Below are positions 59,601 to 64,000 of a stretch of 64,000 nt of DNA, piece after piece (position 1 is the first letter of the stretch; the number at the start of each line of letters is the position of its first letter). The notes under the pieces were generated by a model. That model was not told the DNA's origin, did not search any database, and worked only from the letters and a program-made list of their open reading frames with translations. Source of the stretch: Massariosphaeria phaeospora (taxonomy: Eukaryota; Ascomycota; Dothideomycetes; Pleosporales); assembly GCA_011032825.1 (NCBI GenBank), contig JAADJZ010000013.1, positions 620,001 to 684,000 of the forward strand. Direction: 5' to 3'. Made by a program: the position numbers and the translations under genes.

Positions 59601-62600
59601 CTCAAACCCCAAAGCCGACACAGCCACAAGAAGCGGCCACACAACTACCCAATATCACTCTTGCTTTGCTCATGGACGCATACCTCGTTGAACTGGCATT
59701 GTTTGATTCCCTGACTTGGTCGATTATCGGTTCTTTAGGCCGAATCTCGGTGGTACCGTCTTTGGGTCGGAACGTAACGCTTACGATCGACTACGACCTT
59801 GAGGCACATACTCACAAAATGCTGACCCACTCTATTGATGGGTCGAACGTCATTAGCTCATTGGAATTACCACCGGTCAATGGCCGGCTTGCTGTCACCA
59901 ATACGGAGAAGGAGACGCGAGTCTCCGCTTCAGGTATGGTTGAAACGATTGAACTACAAGCATCCGAAATCCAGGCTCTCATTTCAACTATGAATAAGCC
60001 TGAAATCTCCACTGTAATACAAGCAATACAGAATGATGTCGGAATCCTCAAAGCCCATATCGAGGAAATATTCCCTAGAGAGTCGCCAACCTTAGTCGTC
60101 AAGAAACCTGAAACGTCAAGAGATCTAATATTCAGCACTCACATGACATTCTCTGGCCTAAATGTCTTCTGTAGCGCACCTGGCCAATATCTGGACTCAG
60201 CTACCGCAAACCTAGGCTTACGACTAGCGTCTATTCAATTGAAAGCCACCAACATAGGCACCGATAATAGATTACTGGTCTTACCGGAAGCTGTGGTTTA
60301 CTTGCAAGGGATCAGCGCTGAATTGACCTTGACTGATACTGAGTCCGTTCGCCGTTGTGGCAGCATCACATTCGGCGCCAGCTTCCAAGCAACTGTACAA
60401 AAAGACTCAGAACCAGCCCGCAGAGTGTACCGTATCAGAAGCAAGGGTCTGGAGGTCAATGTATTTGCCGATACGGCGTCGGCGGTTGTGGATGTCATGA
60501 ACCATCTGCAAGACAAAATCAAAGACCTGGACCTTTCAAAAGAGAAGAAATATTTGAGGAGGCTTCGCCACACAAAAAGTCGGATATCTAATAGACGTAA
60601 GAAGAGTATAGCGAGCGAAACCGACATGGACACTGGAAGTGTCCATTCTGGTACTCTATTCAGTTCAACGTATTCGCTTGAGCTGCTCAGCATACAAGTT
60701 AGTTGGATCGTGGGGAACTCTGTCCCGGCCTTTCAACGCACCGAATCTCACGATCTTGTATTATCCTTCAGGAGGATCGATCTTTCGACTCGTAAAGATG
60801 ATGTTGCGCGGTTGATGATCGAGGACATGCAACTTCAGATGGTACCTGTATCCAATGACAAAGGAGTTCGATCATTGAACTCCGCCCTACTTCCGGAGGT
60901 TGTCTTCACTGTGGCTTACAACTCCAGCCAAGAGACACGCAGTATAGCTTTTCACGCTGCCGGTAAATCCCTCGACCTCCGACTCGACTCCCGTTTCGTG
61001 CTTCCTGCCAATGTCATTGAGCGTTCCATCGCCCTTGCGGGCAAGAAGTTCCGCACGGCATCTGCAAACTGGAACATGGCTCCTAACACGGGTGGTACCC
61101 AACGAAAGAATCCGTTCGGAAACAAACGCTTGGCCTCGCTCCTCGTAGATGCCAACTTTGCTGGTGCTGTTGTTCATATCAATGGTAGCGAGCCCTCGCC
61201 GTCTATTGGTTCGAAGGAAGGACGGTCACAACAGAAGGGGCGCTATAGTCAATTCGTCGGCGATGGATCACACGGCAGTATGGTACTTCGTGCACCCGGC
61301 GTAGCCCTGAAAGTGGAATATCAAGATGATGGGCACGATCCATCTCTGAATGCTGAGCTCAGAGTTGATGGCTCAAACAATACCCTCTACCCGACCGTCG
61401 TGCCCATAATAATTGACATATCTGAGAGCATCAAAGCAGTTGTACGAGACAAGGATGACGAATCCCCCGACGGCGAGACGTCTTCTCAGGGTCCTCCAAA
61501 GCCAGCAGCGAAACTTCTAGATGAAGACAACCTTATCACTGCCGATCCGAGTACTATACTCGGGAGAACTAGACTGAACCTTGGACTTAGAATCTGCAAA
61601 CAGGAGTTCAGTCTCAGCTGCCAGCCTATAGCACGTGTCACAGCAATCGCGAAGGTCAATGACATCTATGTTACCATGAACAGCGTCAAATCACAGGAGC
61701 ACGGTCATTTTTTTGCAGCATCTGCAACATTCGAGAAGCTGGAAGCAACAGTTCAACACTTGTACTCACGGGAATCGACCTTCGGGTTCGATGTCGACTC
61801 CGTTGTTCTCTCGCTAATGAACAGCAAGCACCTCAGTGGCACAAGTGGGATCTCAGCAATTCTCAAAATCAATCCGACGGCACTTCAGATTAATGCTCGT
61901 CAGCTCCAGGATTTTCTATTATTCCGTGAAATTTGGGTACCACCTGAGATTCGCAAAGCCTCTAAAGGGCCCAATGCGAATGCAAGCCAGGAGCCCCAGG
62001 AGTATCTCATGCAACGCTACCAGCAAGTCACAGCTGCGACGGCCTTCCCATGGAACGCGAACATAGCTATCGCCGATTTATCTGTTGGCCTTGATCTAGG
62101 TCAAGCGATCGGCAAGACATCTCTCCACATACACAATCTCTGGGCGTCTTCTAAGAAGGGCGTTGACTGGGAGCAAAACCTATGCATCGGAGTCGAGAAA
62201 GTCGCTATTGAAAGCACGGGCCGGACGAGTGGTTTCGTGGAGCTTGCTGGAGTAAAGGTCCGCACATCGATTAGTTGGCCTTCAGGATCATCGGGTATCC
62301 GCCAGACACCCCTTATACAAGCCTCCCTGGGCTTTGGTCAACTCCGGGTGAAGGCTGGCTTCGATTATCAGGCTTTCGTAGTCGCAAATATTGCGAACTT
62401 TGACTTCCTGATGTACAACGTACGCCAGCAATCCAAAGGCTCTCGAGATCGCCTCGTTGCTATCCTTGATGGCGACAAAGTTCACATTTACTGCACTGCC
62501 ACCAGTGCGGCTCAAGGCCTAGCTTTGTATCAAGCCATCGAACGCTTAGTCCAGGAGAACCAACAAGCATACAAACAGTCTCTGAAAGACATTGAGAAGT

Positions 62601-63541
62601 TCCTGCGTCGAAAGTCGTCCATCTCTACACCATACCCACGCTCTGCTTCTCAGAGTATGATAGCATCTAAGACGGATGATGACACGATCAAGGCGCCTAT
62701 CTCGCTACACACAGATGTCGTCGTGACTCTACGGTCTGTCAATTTAGGAGTCTATCCGTCTACATTCGTCGACAATCAGATCTTCCTGCTCGAAGTCTCC
62801 GACGCCCAAGCACGCTTCGCCGTCGCGCTCGAACAAGGGAAAATCCACTCCGGGCTCGGCATGACATTAGGCAAGCTTTCCGTTGCTTTATCTTCGATTC
62901 CAACCGCCAAGAAGAGTAAACCAATCGCCGACTTCACCGTCGAAGACGTAGCAGAAAGCGCCCGCTCAGCAAGGGGGGGCACAATCCTGCGTGTGCCCAA
63001 GGTGATTGCCACGATGCACACCTGGCAAGTCCCGCACAGCAACCACATCGACTACATCTTCAAGAGCTCGCTGGAGGGCAAAGTCGACGTGGGCTGGAAC
63101 TACTCGCGCATCTCCTTCATCCGCACCATGTGGTCCAACCACTCGCGCACCCTCGCCTCGCGCCTCGGCAAACCGCTCCCCGAATCCAACATCAAGATCA
63201 CGTCGTCCTCAACCTCAGACGCAGCGTCCGCCTCCTCCAGCGGAGACCCGTCCCGCTCCGCCCCAGCGGGCTCCTCCACCAAAGACGCGCCGCCCGGCCA
63301 GGAGAAAATCACCGCCGTGGTCAACGTCCCCCAGAGCAAATACGAGTACGCGCCACTCGAGCCGCCGCTGATCGAGACGCCGCAGCTGCGCGATATGGGC
63401 GAGGCGACGCCGCCGCTGGAGTGGATTGGCTTGCATCGGGATCGCTTGCCGAATGTTACGCATCAGATTGTTATTGTGACGTTGTTGGAGGTGGCGAGGG
63501 AGGTCGAGGAGGCGTATGAGAGGATCTTGGGGAGTTCGTAG
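53649..63541 (+). CDS. CSF1: CSF1-like bridge lipid-transfer protein (BLTP1 family)
   Basis: Exons 53649-53698, 53745-53780 (36 nt) and 53836-63541 give 3263 residues. The short 5' exons add the N-terminal anchor: W-VFLVELLIAGIL, then TVFFLFYFNRLFATLVSYGI. The start of the lipid-channel repeats follows (IDIQALQISLLGGRIFFKDI, ILIHGGFITWNYWLRRV). This matches the N-terminus of yeast Csf1 and animal BLTP1/Tweek. These proteins form a long rod with a hydrophobic groove that moves phospholipids between the ER and other membranes; yeast csf1 mutants are cold-sensitive. The body is beta-rich, with basic, Ser-rich disordered inserts (near residues 90-200, 350-370 and 1150-1300) and a proline/alanine-rich linker before a conserved C-terminal piece (GEATPPLEWIGLHRDRLPN). 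A 9.7-kb uninterrupted third exon is notable. Confidence 0.95.
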
Positions 63542-64000
63542 AGGGTGAGGCGGGTGGTAGGCGGGGTACGGCGGGCTTTTTCTTTTGTTTGGGGAGGCGT
63601 TATAGGGGTTTGGATGGGCTTGTTTCATGGGTGTGGAGGGAGGGGGTTGCAGTGTTTACTGGCTGGGCTCGCTTTGGCGTAGGTGTGTATATATATGGGC
63701 ATGGCGTAGGTTGCCTTGCCATTGTATTTGATAAACTCTAATGCATATATCGAGTCTCACTCATCGCTTCAATTATTGTGTGCCGCCTCCTTAGCATAAT
63801 TCGTTTCTAATACGCACCTAGGTGACCCTATCCTCTTACGTCCACATGCAAGCTAGTATACTAAATGTAATAGATCTTTGTTAAGGTATAGGTACACTCT
63901 CTACTTATTGCTACCCAGTCTTATACTGTTAAGAGGAATTCCCTCAAGTCTATTATAATTCAACATTAAATCTGCTAGAGGTGTGGCGGAGATATGTAAA
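63542..64000. other. 3' flank of CSF1-like gene, with repeat fragment
   Basis: I see no gene. The first 200 bp are GT-rich and probably the 3' untranslated region. The AT-rich end holds the decayed MITE copy at 63794-63886. Confidence 0.5.
63794..63886 (+). repeat. decayed copy of the 11.8-kb MITE
   Basis: GCATAATTCGTTTCTAATAC and the nearby GCACCT resemble the left end of the MITE (11822-11853). AGTATACTAAATGTAATAGA and the following bases resemble its interior (11900-11934). The differences are largely C to T and G to A, as repeat-induced point mutation would produce. The spacing between the two blocks is about 17 bp shorter than in the intact element. Confidence 0.45.

Overview
The window is nuclear DNA of a filamentous ascomycete (Pezizomycotina). 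The genes carry short 42-60 nt introns with GT..AG borders and CTAAC/CTGAC-like branch sites. They encode fungal hallmarks: elongation factor 3, a MedA-type developmental regulator, a Clr5-domain protein, a JEN1-type carboxylate permease and a CSF1-type giant lipid-transfer protein. I cannot fix the genus. I rebuilt most gene models by joining open exons across introns whose phase and protein continuity agree. 18 gene models are listed; two small ones (3432 and 33852) are tentative.

Left part (1-21 kb), accessory in character: Clr5-domain protein (-), a small tentative gene (+), a protein kinase with a one-base frame break (-), a cytochrome P450 with a GC-AG intron (-), a SulP transporter with STAS domain (+), a JEN1-like permease (+), an NAD(P)-binding protein (+), an F-box protein (+) and an orphan multi-pass membrane protein (+). 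Mobile-element remains lie between them: a 198-bp MITE at 11814-12011 with 26-bp perfect inverted ends, and a foldback element of about 388 bp at 18025-18412 flanked by an 8-9 bp duplication. No polyketide, peptide or terpene synthase is present, so the P450 and transporters do not form a recognisable metabolite cluster.

Middle part (22-34 kb), housekeeping: BMS1 ribosome-biogenesis GTPase (-) diverging from a tiny I9-type proteinase inhibitor (+), a mitochondrial pyruvate-dehydrogenase-kinase family protein (-) and elongation factor 3 (-). A probable short two-exon gene or relic (-) follows at 33.5-33.9 kb.

Right part (34-64 kb): a gene-poor low-complexity stretch, the MedA-like regulator (-), then about 7.5 kb without a convincing gene, partly GC-rich and holding a (CAG)12 run, which could be the long leader and promoter of medA. 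After that come a Ser/Pro-rich hypothetical protein (-), a TMEM184/DUF300 membrane protein with an 18-nt exon (-), and, diverging from it, the 3263-residue CSF1/BLTP1-like protein (+) that fills the last 10 kb. The far right end holds a decayed copy of the MITE.

I did not find a convincing new multi-gene system. The observations most worth checking are the two non-autonomous elements, a five-copy motif array in the promoter at 2.9-3.2 kb, the unusual splice structures, and the large region upstream of medA.
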